Source: Umezawaea endophytica
GTDB taxonomy: Bacteria > Actinomycetota > Actinomycetes > Mycobacteriales > Pseudonocardiaceae
Assembly (NCBI RefSeq): GCF_025061645.1
Contig: NZ_JANYMP010000028.1
Coordinates: forward strand, 60,979 to 124,978
Direction: 5' to 3'
DNA length: 64,000 bases
The position numbers and the translations under genes were made by a program. The notes under the pieces were generated by a model. That model was not told where the DNA came from. It saw nothing but the letters and a program-made list of their open reading frames with translations, and made no database searches. Below, piece by piece: positions 8,314 through 16,832 of the stretch (position 1 is its first letter; the number at the start of each line of letters is the position of its first letter).

Positions 8314-8345
8314 GTTCACGTCCGGCTGTGGTGCCGGACGTGAAC
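8314..8345 (-). terminator. Strong hairpin downstream of the HbhA-like gene
   Basis: Perfect 13-bp arms GTTCACGTCCGGC/GCCGGACGTGAAC with a 6-nt loop, 28 nt after the minus-strand stop codon. A degenerate direct copy of the left part precedes it near 8272-8300. There is no U-tract, so it is an I-shaped actinobacterial terminator candidate. Confidence 0.7.
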
Positions 8346-8372
8346 GACCCGCTTGCGTGGTGGGTGTTGGTG

Positions 8373-9062
8373 TTACTTGGTGGTGCTGGTGGGCGACTTG
8401 CGCGCGGTGGTGGTGCGGGGGGTGGTCGACGGCTTGGTCGCGGTGGTCGCGGGCTTGCTGGGGGCGGTGCGGTTCGCGGCCTTGCGGGTGGTGCTGCGGA
8501 CCTCGTGCGCCACCTCGCCGCCGACCTCCTCGACCGTCTCGGCGAGCGCCTCGCTGGCGTCGTCGATGGCGACAGCGGCCTTCTCGCCGACCGAGCGGGT
8601 GCGGCGGGTGACCTTGCCCAGGACGTCGTCCGCGAGTTCGCGGGCGTCGGAGGCGGCGGACTCGGCGCGCTTCTGCGCGGCCTCGACGACCTCCTCGACC
8701 TGGGCGGTGGCCTTCTTGACCTGCGGCTGGGCGCGCAGCTTCTCCAGCGTCGCCTCGCCCTGCTCGGCCAGGTAGGTGTAGAGGTGCAGCGCGGACTGGG
8801 TGTAGGCGTCGACCAGCTTGCGCAGCTCGGCGGGCTCCAGCTTCTCGCGGAGGCCTGCGACCTCGTTGGGCAGCTCGTCGACCGCGGACTTCGCGGCCAC
8901 GGTGCGCTCGTCGATGGTGTGCTTGGCCTTGTTCAGCGCTTCGATGACGGCCTTGGTGGCCAGGTCACCAGCGCCGAGCGCGGCGAGCAGCGGGGTGCGC
9001 GCGGCGGCAGCGGCCTGCTCGCCCGCCTTGCGCAGTTCATCCTGGGTGGGAAGGTTCGGCAT
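8373..9062 (-). CDS. HbhA-like heparin-binding haemagglutinin homologue
   Basis: A 229-aa protein with an almost entirely helical, coiled-coil body (about residues 5-165: ELRKAGEQAAAAARTPLLAAL, VDELPNEVAGLREKLE, VDAYTQSALHLYTYLAEQGE). The C-terminal tail is rich in Lys, Thr, Pro and Ala. This is the layout of mycobacterial HbhA, a surface and lipid-inclusion-associated adhesin, although the tail here has fewer Lys repeats. The ATG at 9062 lies 5 nt after the XRE gene stop and has a GGAG-type site inside that gene's end. Function in a non-pathogen is probably envelope or lipid related. Confidence 0.8.
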   Translation of the reverse strand: MPNLPTQDELRKAGEQAAAAARTPLLAALGAGDLATKAVIEALNKAKHTIDERTVAAKSAVDELPNEVAGLREKLEPAELRKLVDAYTQSALHLYTYLAEQGEATLEKLRAQPQVKKATAQVEEVVEAAQKRAESAASDARELADDVLGKVTRRTRSVGEKAAVAIDDASEALAETVEEVGGEVAHEVRSTTRKAANRTAPSKPATTATKPSTTPRTTTARKSPTSTTK

Positions 9063-9067
9063 GGAGA

Positions 9068-9472
9068 TCACTCCTCGGGTTGACTACCGTCCACATCGGA
9101 CTTCGATTGCTTGGCGGCGTTCTCCCGCCGGAAAGACTCGTAAACGTCGAGCAGCACCTGCTTCTGCCGCTCGGTGAGCTCTGGTGCGACGGCGATGGCG
9201 TCGGCCAGCGCGCCGCCTTCTCGCTGTTGCAGGATCCCGGCCTCGACGTAGAGCGCCTCGGCGGAGATCCGCAGACCCTTGGCGATCTGCTGGAGGATCT
9301 CCGCGCTCGGCTTGCGCAGGCCCCGCTCGATCTGGCTGAGGTACGGGTTGGAGACACCGGCGAGCTTCGACAGCTCCCGCAACGAGATCTTCGCGTTGCT
9401 GCGCTGCTGCTTGATGTAGTCGCCGATGTCACGACCGAGGTCGGCGACCGCCTTGTCGATGGACTTGTCCAC
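9068..9472 (-). CDS. XRE-family transcriptional regulator upstream of hbhA (Rv0474-like)
   Basis: A 134-aa DNA-binding protein. The Cro/CI helix-turn-helix covers about residues 15-75 (KISLRELSKLAGVSNPYLSQ then RGLRKPSAEILQQIAKGL). A short C-terminal region (ELTERQKQVLLDVYESFRRE) follows. It is the first gene of a minus-strand unit with hbhA, as in Mycobacterium (Rv0474-Rv0475-Rv0476). Two perfect TGCTAGCA palindromes lie upstream and are likely autoregulatory operators. Confidence 0.9.
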   Translation of the reverse strand: MDKSIDKAVADLGRDIGDYIKQQRSNAKISLRELSKLAGVSNPYLSQIERGLRKPSAEILQQIAKGLRISAEALYVEAGILQQREGGALADAIAVAPELTERQKQVLLDVYESFRRENAAKQSKSDVDGSQPEE

Positions 9473-9519
9473 TTCCGGGATCTCCTTCCGCTCGGCTCGA
9501 GAACGACGTTACGCGCGAG

Positions 9520-9548
9520 TGCTAGCAGTTGCAAGCGGGCTGCTAGCA
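9520..9548. promoter_or_regulatory. Paired TGCTAGCA palindromes upstream of the XRE gene
   Basis: Two identical, self-palindromic octamers start at 9520 and 9541, 21 bp apart centre to centre. This equals two helical turns and would place two protein dimers on one DNA face. They are 47-76 bp upstream of the XRE start and also precede the divergent methyltransferase gene. Binding by the adjacent XRE protein is inferred. Confidence 0.65.
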
Positions 9549-9597
9549 AATCCCCCGTGGCCTCCACCACACCGGTAAAGTCGTGGTGGGAGCCCAC

Positions 9598-10743
9598 ATG
9601 CACGAGACCGTGAACGACCCCGCAGCGTTGCGGGCACGACTCGCCGACGACCTGATCACCGGTGGCGCGGCGAGAGATCCGCGCTGGCTGCGGGCGTTCC
9701 GCGAGGTGGACCGGCACGCGTTCCTGCCCCGGTTCTTCCGCCAGCTCACCGACGGGCGGTGGGGGCCGGTGGACGCCGAGGACCCGGACTGGCTCCCGCT
9801 CGTCTACCGCGACCGGGTCTGCGTGACCCAACTGGACGGCGACGACGGCGCGTGGGGGCGAGCGCTCGGCGACGGTGCCGTCCACGGGGTACCCACCTGC
9901 TCGTCGAGCATGCCGACGATCATGGCGATCATGCTGGAGGCCCTGGAGGTCGAGCGGGGGCACGCCGTGCTGGAGATCGGCGCGGGCACCGGCTACAACG
10001 CCGCGCTGCTCTGCCACGCGCTCGGCGACGACCGCGTGACCACCGTCGACGTCGACCCCGGCGTGCTCGCCAGGGCCCGCGACCACCTGGCGGCGGCGGG
10101 CTTCCGGCCGACCTGCGTCGCGGGCGACGGTGAACTGGGGTGGCCCGAACGGGCGCCGTACGACCGGGTGCTGTGCACCTGCGCGGTGTCGCGGGTCCCG
10201 ACCGCGTGGCTCGCCCAGACCCGGCGAGGCGGCCTCGTCGTGACGACGCTCAACCGGTCGATCGGCGCGGGACTGGTGCGGCTGGTGTCGGACGGCCGCG
10301 GCGGCGGGCGCGGGCGGGTGCTGGTGGAGGACGGCCGGTTCATGCCGCTGCGGGCCCACGCCCAGGGCTGGGCGCCCGACCTGCTCGCGCTCGCCCGCGA
10401 AGCCCCCGCCGACGAGCGCGGCCGAACGGCGCTGGACCCGGACCTGGTGGTCGACCCCGGCAGCCCGTTCGAGTTCTTCGCCGGGCTCGTGCTCCCGGAC
10501 GTCGTGGTGGGCCACGGGGACCGCCACCGCGTCCACCTCGCGCACCCCGACGGCTCGTGGGCCCGGTTGCGCACCGGGTCCCCGCGCGTCGAGCAGGGCG
10601 GTCCGCGCAGGCTGTGGCAGATCGCTGAGGAGGGCTACCGGCAGTGGCTGGGCCTGGGCAGACCGCGCCGCGAGAGCTTCGCGTTCACGGTCGACCAGGA
10701 CGGCCAGCGGTTCCACCTGGGCGAGCTGGACTGGCCGGTGTAG
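9598..10743 (+). CDS. PCMT-like SAM-dependent methyltransferase (RiPP-associated type)
   Basis: A 381-aa protein. Residues about 110-240 form a protein-L-isoaspartate methyltransferase-like Rossmann domain with SAM motif VLEIGAGTGYNAALL; GVPTCSSSMPTIM precedes it as in PCMT substrate loops. The 150-residue C-terminal extension and the opening LRARLADDLITGG...RHAFLPRFF match the methyltransferases found with ATP-grasp and FxLD peptide-modification systems (TIGR04188-like). No precursor peptide or ATP-grasp gene is nearby, so this copy looks orphan. The ATG at 9598 has GGGAG upstream; GTG at 9583 is less likely. Confidence 0.75.
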   Translation: MHETVNDPAALRARLADDLITGGAARDPRWLRAFREVDRHAFLPRFFRQLTDGRWGPVDAEDPDWLPLVYRDRVCVTQLDGDDGAWGRALGDGAVHGVPTCSSSMPTIMAIMLEALEVERGHAVLEIGAGTGYNAALLCHALGDDRVTTVDVDPGVLARARDHLAAAGFRPTCVAGDGELGWPERAPYDRVLCTCAVSRVPTAWLAQTRRGGLVVTTLNRSIGAGLVRLVSDGRGGGRGRVLVEDGRFMPLRAHAQGWAPDLLALAREAPADERGRTALDPDLVVDPGSPFEFFAGLVLPDVVVGHGDRHRVHLAHPDGSWARLRTGSPRVEQGGPRRLWQIAEEGYRQWLGLGRPRRESFAFTVDQDGQRFHLGELDWPV

Positions 10744-10760
10744 CCGCGGCAAGGGCGCCG

Positions 10761-11156
10761 CTAGTCGAGCAACTCCTCCAGGAAGCTGCGCCTGCGGGGC
10801 GGCGGGTAGTAGCCCGGCTGCGGGTACCCGTACCCCGGAGCGGGATAACCGGGCGGCGGCGTGCCGGGCGGCGGCTGGTACGGCGGCGGGACTCCCGCGG
10901 GCTGCGTGGAGTGCGCGGGCGGCGCGGGCTGCGGAGCGGGCGGTGGAACCGCTGTGGGATCGGGGTTCTCGTGCGGCAGCGGCAGCGGGATGTGCGCGGG
11001 CGGCGGGGCGGCGGCGTAGTGCTCGCGTTCGGCGGCCACGATCTGCTCCAGCTCGCCGCCGTCGAGGAAAACACCCCGGCAGCGCTCGCACTGCTCGATG
11101 TGGACGCCTCCCCGGTTGATGGTCCGCATCAGGTCCTGGCACTTGGGACAGATCAC
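10761..11156 (-). CDS. TFIIB-type zinc-ribbon protein with Pro/Tyr-rich tail
   Basis: A 131-aa protein. An N-terminal zinc ribbon (MICPKCQDLM...QCERCRGVFLDGGELEQIV) has two CxxC knuckles at about residues 3-6 and 23-26 and is typical of zf-TFIIB proteins. The rest is a low-complexity Pro-rich tail (PPPGTPPPGYPAPGYGYPQP) ending in RRRSFLEELLD. No enzymatic residues are visible. It is convergent with the methyltransferase gene. The molecular role of this family is unknown. Confidence 0.8.
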   Translation of the reverse strand: MICPKCQDLMRTINRGGVHIEQCERCRGVFLDGGELEQIVAAEREHYAAAPPPAHIPLPLPHENPDPTAVPPPAPQPAPPAHSTQPAGVPPPYQPPPGTPPPGYPAPGYGYPQPGYYPPPRRRSFLEELLD

Positions 11157-11241
11157 CAGTCGAGCGTACGCAGCGACGACACAGTTGACACCAGCGTGCC
11201 CGTGTCGACACCTGGCGTGACGGGTGAGTCATGATGCCGGG

Positions 11242-13257
11242 GTGTCCAGACTTCGCCAACGGGCTGTCCTCACGGGGTGCGCGGTCGCCGCGCTGCTCGC
11301 ACTGGTCGGTCTGTTCGCCACCGGTGCGGGCGTGGACCCGCACCTCTGGCTGGGCGGGCTGGCGGTCGCGTTCCTCGTCTTCCTCGCCGTGCTCGACCCG
11401 TGGCTGCACCGCCGCCGCGCCGCGGGCCTCGCGACCGAGCAGAACCTCGACGCCGCCGCGAAAGCGCTCGCGACGGCGCTGCACCTCCAGTGGGCCGAGG
11501 AGTGCACGGCGCGCAAGTTGACCGAGCGCGGCGACCTGCTGGACCTGCACTGGACGGCCACCGAGCTGGACGTCAGCGACCGGCCCGCCGCGCCGTCCGG
11601 GCACAGCGACGGCGTGGTCGGCGCGTTCGAACGCCAGCCGCACCACCGGATCGTCGTGATCGGCGAACCCGGCAGCGGCAAGAGCACCGTCGCGATGCTG
11701 CTCACGATCGGCCTGCTGGACCGCTATCTCGACGGCGCGGTGCCGGTGCTGCTGCCGCTGTCGACGTGGGACCCCGCGGTCGAGGACGTGCGCACGTGGA
11801 TGACCCGCAGGCTCTACGAGGACCACCCCGCGCTGCGCAACACCGAGCTGTACGGCAGCTACGCGGCGGACCTGCTCGTCGAGCAGCGCCGGGTGTTCCC
11901 AATCCTGGACGGGCTGGACGAGATCCCCGACGCCCGGCGCGCCGACGCGATGGAGCGGATCAACCGGGCGTTCCCGGTGAAGTCGCCGCTGGTGATCACC
12001 AGCCGGATCGACGAGTTCGTGGACACCGTGTCGCGGGTCGGCGCGGTTCCGGGCGCGGACGTCGTGGAGCTGCACCCGTTGGACCAGGAGGAGGTCACGG
12101 CCTACCTGCGCGCGGGCGCCGACCCGGTGAAGGCCGCGAGCTGGGAGCCGATCTTCCTGCACCTGCGGGCCGAACCGGACGGCCACCTGGCCGAGGTGCT
12201 GTCGGTGCCGCTGATGGTGTGGCTCGCGAGCACCGTCTACGGCACCGGCGTCGGCGAGCCGTCCGAACTGCTCGACCGGACGAGGTTCGCGGACCACAAG
12301 GCGATCGAGGACCACCTGGTGGACAGCCTGGTGGAGCGGGTGTTCGGCAACGTCGACACGGCCTACCAGGCGCACGCGAGCCAGGCGTGGCCCCGCGACC
12401 AGGCCCGCCGGTGGCTGGGTTTCCTGGCGCGGCAGATGCGCAGGCAGGGCGTCCGCGAACTGGCGTGGTGGGACCTGCGGCGGTCGGTCGGCAACGTGTG
12501 GCTCGCGGTGCTCGGCGCGCTGGCCGTCGGCTCGATCGGCGGCTTCGGCGTCGGCTGGCTGATGGCGTACGCGGGCACCCCGAAGATCGCGCCGCTCACC
12601 GGGCTCATCGCCGGGGCGGTGGTCGCGGTCGCCGCGCTCACCGCGTCCGGCAGGACGTTCCGCGCCCGGACGGCGAAACCCCGCCTCGGGGTGTGGCGCA
12701 GCCTGGTCGTGACGAGCGGCACCATCGGCACGGCCACCGGTCTCGCGTTCGGCGCCCTGTACGGCCTGTCGGCGGGACTGGTCGTGGGACTCGGCCTGGC
12801 GGTGGCGACCGCGCTGCGGTTCGCCACCGCCAGTTCCGCCGAGCTGACCCACCCGTCGAGCCCGCAGTGGACCATGTCCCGCGACCGCGTCGCCGTGTGG
12901 ACCGGTTCCCTGGTTCTGGGCGTGGTCTTCGGCGCGGCGGCGGCCATGGTGTTCGGCGTGAACCAGACCGGCATGATCGGCCTCGGCCTGTCGTCCGGTC
13001 TGCTGCTGGGGTTCGCGCTGTCCGTGCTGCACCTGCGCTGGTGGTGGTTCACCGTGGCGCGGATCTGGCTGGCCGCGCGGATGAACCTGCCGTGGGAGCT
13101 GATGGTGTTCCTCGACGACGCCCGCAAGCTCGGCGTGCTGCGCCAAGCGGGCGCCTGCTACCAGTTCCGCCACGCGCTGGTGCAGGACCGCCTGGCCGAC
13201 AAACCGCTCCCACGGCGGATCCAGCTCATTCCACGCGCAACCCCGTCGCCCCGGTAG
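11242..13257 (+). CDS. Membrane-anchored NACHT-domain NTPase
   Basis: A 671-aa STAND-type NTPase. Residues about 5-55 give two transmembrane helices. A NACHT domain follows, with Walker A VIGEPGSGKST (about 139-149), Walker B FPILDGLDEI (about 219-228) and sensor VITSRIDEF. Residues about 410-590 contain a second membrane block of several helices. The C-terminus (LGVLRQAGACYQFRHALVQD) resembles the winged-helix end of Streptomyces NACHT proteins. No effector domain is evident. GTG at 11242 is preferred over GTG at 11224, but both are possible. The 3' end overlaps the convergent permease gene by 32 bp. STAND NTPases often act as signalling or defence switches; that role is inference here. Confidence 0.8.
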   Translation: MSRLRQRAVLTGCAVAALLALVGLFATGAGVDPHLWLGGLAVAFLVFLAVLDPWLHRRRAAGLATEQNLDAAAKALATALHLQWAEECTARKLTERGDLLDLHWTATELDVSDRPAAPSGHSDGVVGAFERQPHHRIVVIGEPGSGKSTVAMLLTIGLLDRYLDGAVPVLLPLSTWDPAVEDVRTWMTRRLYEDHPALRNTELYGSYAADLLVEQRRVFPILDGLDEIPDARRADAMERINRAFPVKSPLVITSRIDEFVDTVSRVGAVPGADVVELHPLDQEEVTAYLRAGADPVKAASWEPIFLHLRAEPDGHLAEVLSVPLMVWLASTVYGTGVGEPSELLDRTRFADHKAIEDHLVDSLVERVFGNVDTAYQAHASQAWPRDQARRWLGFLARQMRRQGVRELAWWDLRRSVGNVWLAVLGALAVGSIGGFGVGWLMAYAGTPKIAPLTGLIAGAVVAVAALTASGRTFRARTAKPRLGVWRSLVVTSGTIGTATGLAFGALYGLSAGLVVGLGLAVATALRFATASSAELTHPSSPQWTMSRDRVAVWTGSLVLGVVFGAAAAMVFGVNQTGMIGLGLSSGLLLGFALSVLHLRWWWFTVARIWLAARMNLPWELMVFLDDARKLGVLRQAGACYQFRHALVQDRLADKPLPRRIQLIPRATPSPR

Positions 13258-15511
13258 CCCTCCGCACCGCGGGCAGCGTGCACAGGGTCACGACCAGCAC
13301 CATCCCCGCGACCGTCGCGGCCAGCACCCCGATCCCGGTCGGGTCGAGGCGCAGCGGGAGGATCGTCGCCCGCTGGAACAGCAGGCCCATCCCCGACCCG
13401 AGCACCACCGCGACCACGACGGCGAGCACCAGCGGCACGGCGTTCTGCCACAGCAGCGACCACGCCAGCGTGCTGCGCGGCACCCCTCCGGCCGCGAGCA
13501 CCGCCAACGGCCGCCGCCGCGTTCGCACCTGCTCCAACGCCAGCACCAGCAGGCTCGCCCCCGCGAGCGCCACCACGAGCAGCGTCCCGGCGAGGAACAG
13601 CCTCCGCAGGGTCCGGTAGTCCGCGGCGTCCCGCTCGGGGTCCGGGGGAACGGAGATCCTGGATATCGAGTGCCGCCCGAGCGGGCCGAGCGCGGTGATC
13701 GCGCGGTCGAGCGCGTCCGGCACGGACAGGTCCAGCGCCACGTCGAGCTTGCCGGAGGTGCGGCCGACGTCCACCCCCCGGAGCGCGCCGGGGGTGACGA
13801 GGACCTGTCCCACCAGCCCCGACTGCGACAACGGGACGTCGAGCATCTCGGGCAGGGTCCACCGACCGCTCACCAGCCTCAGGTCCGACGGGTCGAGGAC
13901 GTCGACCTGGTCACCGGGTCCCGGCACGTCCGCGACGGGCCCGGCGGCCCGGAACGCGTCGCCGTCCTGGCAGTGGTCGAACCGCGCGACCGTGCGCAGG
14001 GACGCGCACGACCCGATGACCACGGTGGACGGCTTGGGCTGTCCCGCGGGCTGGATGGTGAAGCTCCGCGTGGCCGTGACCGAGCGGACCCCGGCGGTCC
14101 CGCGGACGTCGTCGGCGATCTCGTCGGTCCGCGCGCCCGCGGGGTCGGGCAGGTAGATCACGAGCGCCTCGCGGTCGTCGCTCTGGTACGGCCGGTTCAT
14201 GACGCTCGCCTCCTGGCCGACCATGACCGTCTGGAGCGCGATGCCGCCCGCGAGCACGACGGCGACTCCGCCTACGACCCTCGCGGCCGACCCGCTGTCC
14301 ATCTGGAGCCTGCGCACGGCGAGCTGCCACGACGGCGGACCGCCCCGCAGCCGCCTGACGGCCTTCTCGACGACCCACGGCAGCACCAGGGGGATCCCCA
14401 GCAGCAGCAACGCGAGCGCGACGAGCGTCAACTCGGAGCGCAACAGGGCCGACTGGTCGACGAACGACCCGATCCTGGTCAGCAGCAGGCCCGCACCGAG
14501 CAGGATCGGCGCGAACCGCCACCACAGCCGTCGCCGCGGGGGTTCGGACTGGCGCACCACGCCGAGCGGGTCGACGACGCTGCCGCGTTGGGTGACCAGC
14601 GCGGTCGCGACCGACAGCGCGGGCACGACCAGCACCACCAGCAGGGCCAGCAGCGGCCGCGGTGTCAGGTCGCCGGCGAACGCGCTCACCCCGAACAGCT
14701 CGACGCGTTCCACGAACGCCCGCAGCAGCAGGAAGAACCCCGCGCCGAGCACCAGGCCCACGACGGATCCGGCGAGCGCGTCCCCGGTGGCGATCCGGCG
14801 GACCTGGCGGGAGCTCGCGCCGAGCAGCCGCAGCGCGGCCAGCCTGCGTTCGCGCTCCGGGCCGGCGAGCCGAGTGCCGATCGTGACGAAGACCAGCACC
14901 GGCAACAGCAGCACGACCACGCCGACCAGGCCGATCGCCCAGAACCAGACGTTCCTCGAAGTCCACACGCTGCTGAAGCCGAACGTGTAGTACGCGGTCC
15001 GCTCGGTCTGCTCGATCGTGGAGTCGCCCGCGATGTAGAGCAGGTGGTTCGGCCCGATCAGACCTTCCTGGGAGATGGTCCCGACGACCCGCTGCGGGAA
15101 CCTCGGCCGCAGCAGCTCGCCCTTCGGCGAGGCCAGCAGGTCGGCGAGCGCGGGCGAGACCACGATCTCCCCGTCACCAGGAATCCGTTGCAGGCCGGGC
15201 GGGATCGGGGCGCGCGGCCCACCGGGCCAGACGTAGCTGCCCATGATCTCCTCGCCGTCGAAGCGCTCCGGCGTGTAGGCGCGGTAGAGCGGGTCCACCC
15301 CCGGTGGCCGTTCCCCGCTCTGCACGACCCGTGACGCGTCCTGCCGTTCCTGCCGTTCCGAGATCGCGGTCGGCATGGCGGTGCCGACGAACAGCACCGC
15401 CACGCCGAGGCCGACGCTGACACCGGTCAGCGCGATCCGCCGCCACGACGACCGGCCACCGCCGAACGCGATGCGGACGCCGAGCGCGAGGTCGTTCACC
15501 CAGCCCTTCAC
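13226..15511 (-). CDS. FtsX-like ABC transporter permease
   Basis: A 761-aa permease of the MacB/FtsX type. It has a TM helix near residue 25 (IALTGVSVGLGVAVLFVGTA), an extracytoplasmic domain to about 175, a first FtsX block, a central membrane region, a second extracytoplasmic part, and a last FtsX block ending GMVLVVTLCTLPAVRRATG. The GTG at 15511 overlaps the ATPase stop (GTGA), marking a coupled operon with ATPase and PadR genes. Such exporters often move peptides or lipoproteins or sense envelope-active antibiotics. Much of the frame upstream of 15511 is shadow of the ATPase gene. Confidence 0.88.
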   Translation of the reverse strand: MKGWVNDLALGVRIAFGGGRSSWRRIALTGVSVGLGVAVLFVGTAMPTAISERQERQDASRVVQSGERPPGVDPLYRAYTPERFDGEEIMGSYVWPGGPRAPIPPGLQRIPGDGEIVVSPALADLLASPKGELLRPRFPQRVVGTISQEGLIGPNHLLYIAGDSTIEQTERTAYYTFGFSSVWTSRNVWFWAIGLVGVVVLLLPVLVFVTIGTRLAGPERERRLAALRLLGASSRQVRRIATGDALAGSVVGLVLGAGFFLLLRAFVERVELFGVSAFAGDLTPRPLLALLVVLVVPALSVATALVTQRGSVVDPLGVVRQSEPPRRRLWWRFAPILLGAGLLLTRIGSFVDQSALLRSELTLVALALLLLGIPLVLPWVVEKAVRRLRGGPPSWQLAVRRLQMDSGSAARVVGGVAVVLAGGIALQTVMVGQEASVMNRPYQSDDREALVIYLPDPAGARTDEIADDVRGTAGVRSVTATRSFTIQPAGQPKPSTVVIGSCASLRTVARFDHCQDGDAFRAAGPVADVPGPGDQVDVLDPSDLRLVSGRWTLPEMLDVPLSQSGLVGQVLVTPGALRGVDVGRTSGKLDVALDLSVPDALDRAITALGPLGRHSISRISVPPDPERDAADYRTLRRLFLAGTLLVVALAGASLLVLALEQVRTRRRPLAVLAAGGVPRSTLAWSLLWQNAVPLVLAVVVAVVLGSGMGLLFQRATILPLRLDPTGIGVLAATVAGMVLVVTLCTLPAVRRATGATGLRVE

Positions 15512-16182
15512 CCGGCGTGCTCCACGAGCCGGGACCGGCCGTCGCGGACGACGACCTCGCGGTCGGCGTACGCGGCGACGCGCGGTTCGTGGGTCACCAG
15601 GACGACGGCCGCGGAGGTCGCGCGGGCGGCGGCGAGGAACAGGGTCATCACGCGTTCGCCGTTGAGCGAGTCGAGCGCGCCCGTCGGCTCGTCGGCGAAG
15701 ATCACCTTCGGTGCGGTGACCAGCGCGCGGGCGACCGCGACCCGCTGGCCCTGGCCGCCGGACGTCTCGCCGGGCCGCTTCGCGGCGACGTCGGCGACCT
15801 CCAGCTTCTCCAGCCAGTCGGTCGCGCGGCTCTCCGCGTCCCGCCGCTTGACCCCGGCCAGGCGGAGCGGCAGCGCGACGTTCTCGACGCACGACAGCTC
15901 AGGCACGAGTTGGCCGAACTGGAAGACGAAGCCGAACTCGGTGCGGCGCAGTTCGCTGCGCTTGCCGTCGGGGAGCGAGCCGAGGTCGACGCCGCGGTAG
16001 TGCACGCTGCCCGCGTCGGGCGTCAGGATGCCCGCGAGGCAGTGCAGCAGCGTGGACTTGCCGGAGCCCGACGGGCCCATGATCGCGACGATCTCGCCCG
16101 CGTCGACGGTCAGCCCGGCCCCCGCGAGGGCGGGGGTGGGGCCGAACGCCTTGTGCAGGTCGGTGGCGGACAGCAGGGTCAT
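15508..16182 (-). CDS. ABC transporter ATP-binding protein (MacB/LolD type)
   Basis: A 224-aa ATPase. It has Walker A MGPSGSGKST (about residues 36-45), the Q-loop in FGFVFQFGQLVPEL, signature ETSGGQGQRVAVARAL (LSGGQ degenerated to TSGGQ), Walker B VIFADEPTGALD and the H-loop VLVTHEP. The ATG at 16182 overlaps the PadR stop (ATGA) and the 3' end overlaps the permease start, so regulator, ATPase and permease form one operon. Confidence 0.93.
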   Translation of the reverse strand: MTLLSATDLHKAFGPTPALAGAGLTVDAGEIVAIMGPSGSGKSTLLHCLAGILTPDAGSVHYRGVDLGSLPDGKRSELRRTEFGFVFQFGQLVPELSCVENVALPLRLAGVKRRDAESRATDWLEKLEVADVAAKRPGETSGGQGQRVAVARALVTAPKVIFADEPTGALDSLNGERVMTLFLAAARATSAAVVLVTHEPRVAAYADREVVVRDGRSRLVEHAG

Positions 16183-16703
16183 CGACCGACCTGCTTCGCG
16201 AGCTCGTCGAGGCGGGCCGTGGTGAGTTCTAGCCAGCGCAGGTCGGCTTCGAGGTGGAACAGGGCGTAGTCGCAGATCAGCTTGTCGGCGAGGTCGCCGT
16301 CGGTCTTGCGACGGGTCAGCTCGCGCATCGCGTTCAGGTGGGCCGCGCGCTGGGTGTCCAGCACGTCCGCGGCCTCGCGGCCGGACAGCAGCGCCAGCAC
16401 GACCTTCGTGTACAGCGTGTTCTGGAGGTACGGCTCGGGCTTCTCCGGTGTGCCCAGCCAGTTCTCGACGTCGGTGACGCCCGCGTCGGTGATCGCGTAG
16501 CGCTTCCGGTCCGGCCCCGAGCCGGACTCGACGCCCGCCTCCTGCACGAGTCCGTTGCGCAGCAGGCGGGACAGCGTTGTGTACACCTGCCCGTAGTGCA
16601 GGGGGCGGTCCTGGCCGAACTGGTCGTCGTAGGCCTTCTTCAGGTCGTAGCCGTGGCCGGGGCCGCGTTCGAGCAGACCGAGAAGGGCGTGTCCGAGTGA
16701 CAT
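16179..16703 (-). CDS. PadR-family transcriptional regulator
   Basis: A 174-aa regulator. The winged helix is typical of PadR (MSLGHALLGLLERGPGHGYD; LHYGQVYTTLSRLLRNGLV; DRKRYAITDAG), followed by the C-terminal helical dimerisation region (about 95-174). It is the first gene of the ABC exporter operon. Palindromic TATAC/GTATA sequence lies directly upstream. PadR proteins commonly repress adjacent efflux operons until a drug binds, so a detoxification role for this operon is the natural reading. Confidence 0.9.
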   Translation of the reverse strand: MSLGHALLGLLERGPGHGYDLKKAYDDQFGQDRPLHYGQVYTTLSRLLRNGLVQEAGVESGSGPDRKRYAITDAGVTDVENWLGTPEKPEPYLQNTLYTKVVLALLSGREAADVLDTQRAAHLNAMRELTRRKTDGDLADKLICDYALFHLEADLRWLELTTARLDELAKQVGR

Positions 16704-16712
16704 GTCGGCGAC

Positions 16713-16735
16713 TATACACACGACGTATACACACG
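16713..16735. promoter_or_regulatory. PadR-type operator upstream of the ABC operon
   Basis: An inverted repeat TATAC-N7-GTATA (16713-16729) lies within a 13-bp-period direct repeat of TATACACACG (16713 and 16726). It is 10 nt upstream of the padR start codon, so bound protein would occlude the promoter or ribosome site. This AT-rich island contrasts with its surroundings. Confidence 0.65.
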
Positions 16736-16832
16736 GTGCATACCTGCCCCTCGGCGGCACGAACCAACCGGTTGACGCACGTTGTCGGCTCGAACGGCAC
16801 ATCGCCGCCGGGTTGCCGGCTACAGTGGAGAG

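Noticed and set aside
9037..13173. A 1378-codon open frame on the minus strand
   Set aside because: It crosses several genes antisense, is His/Arg/Gln-rich with no recognisable domain, and results from GC-rich third positions.
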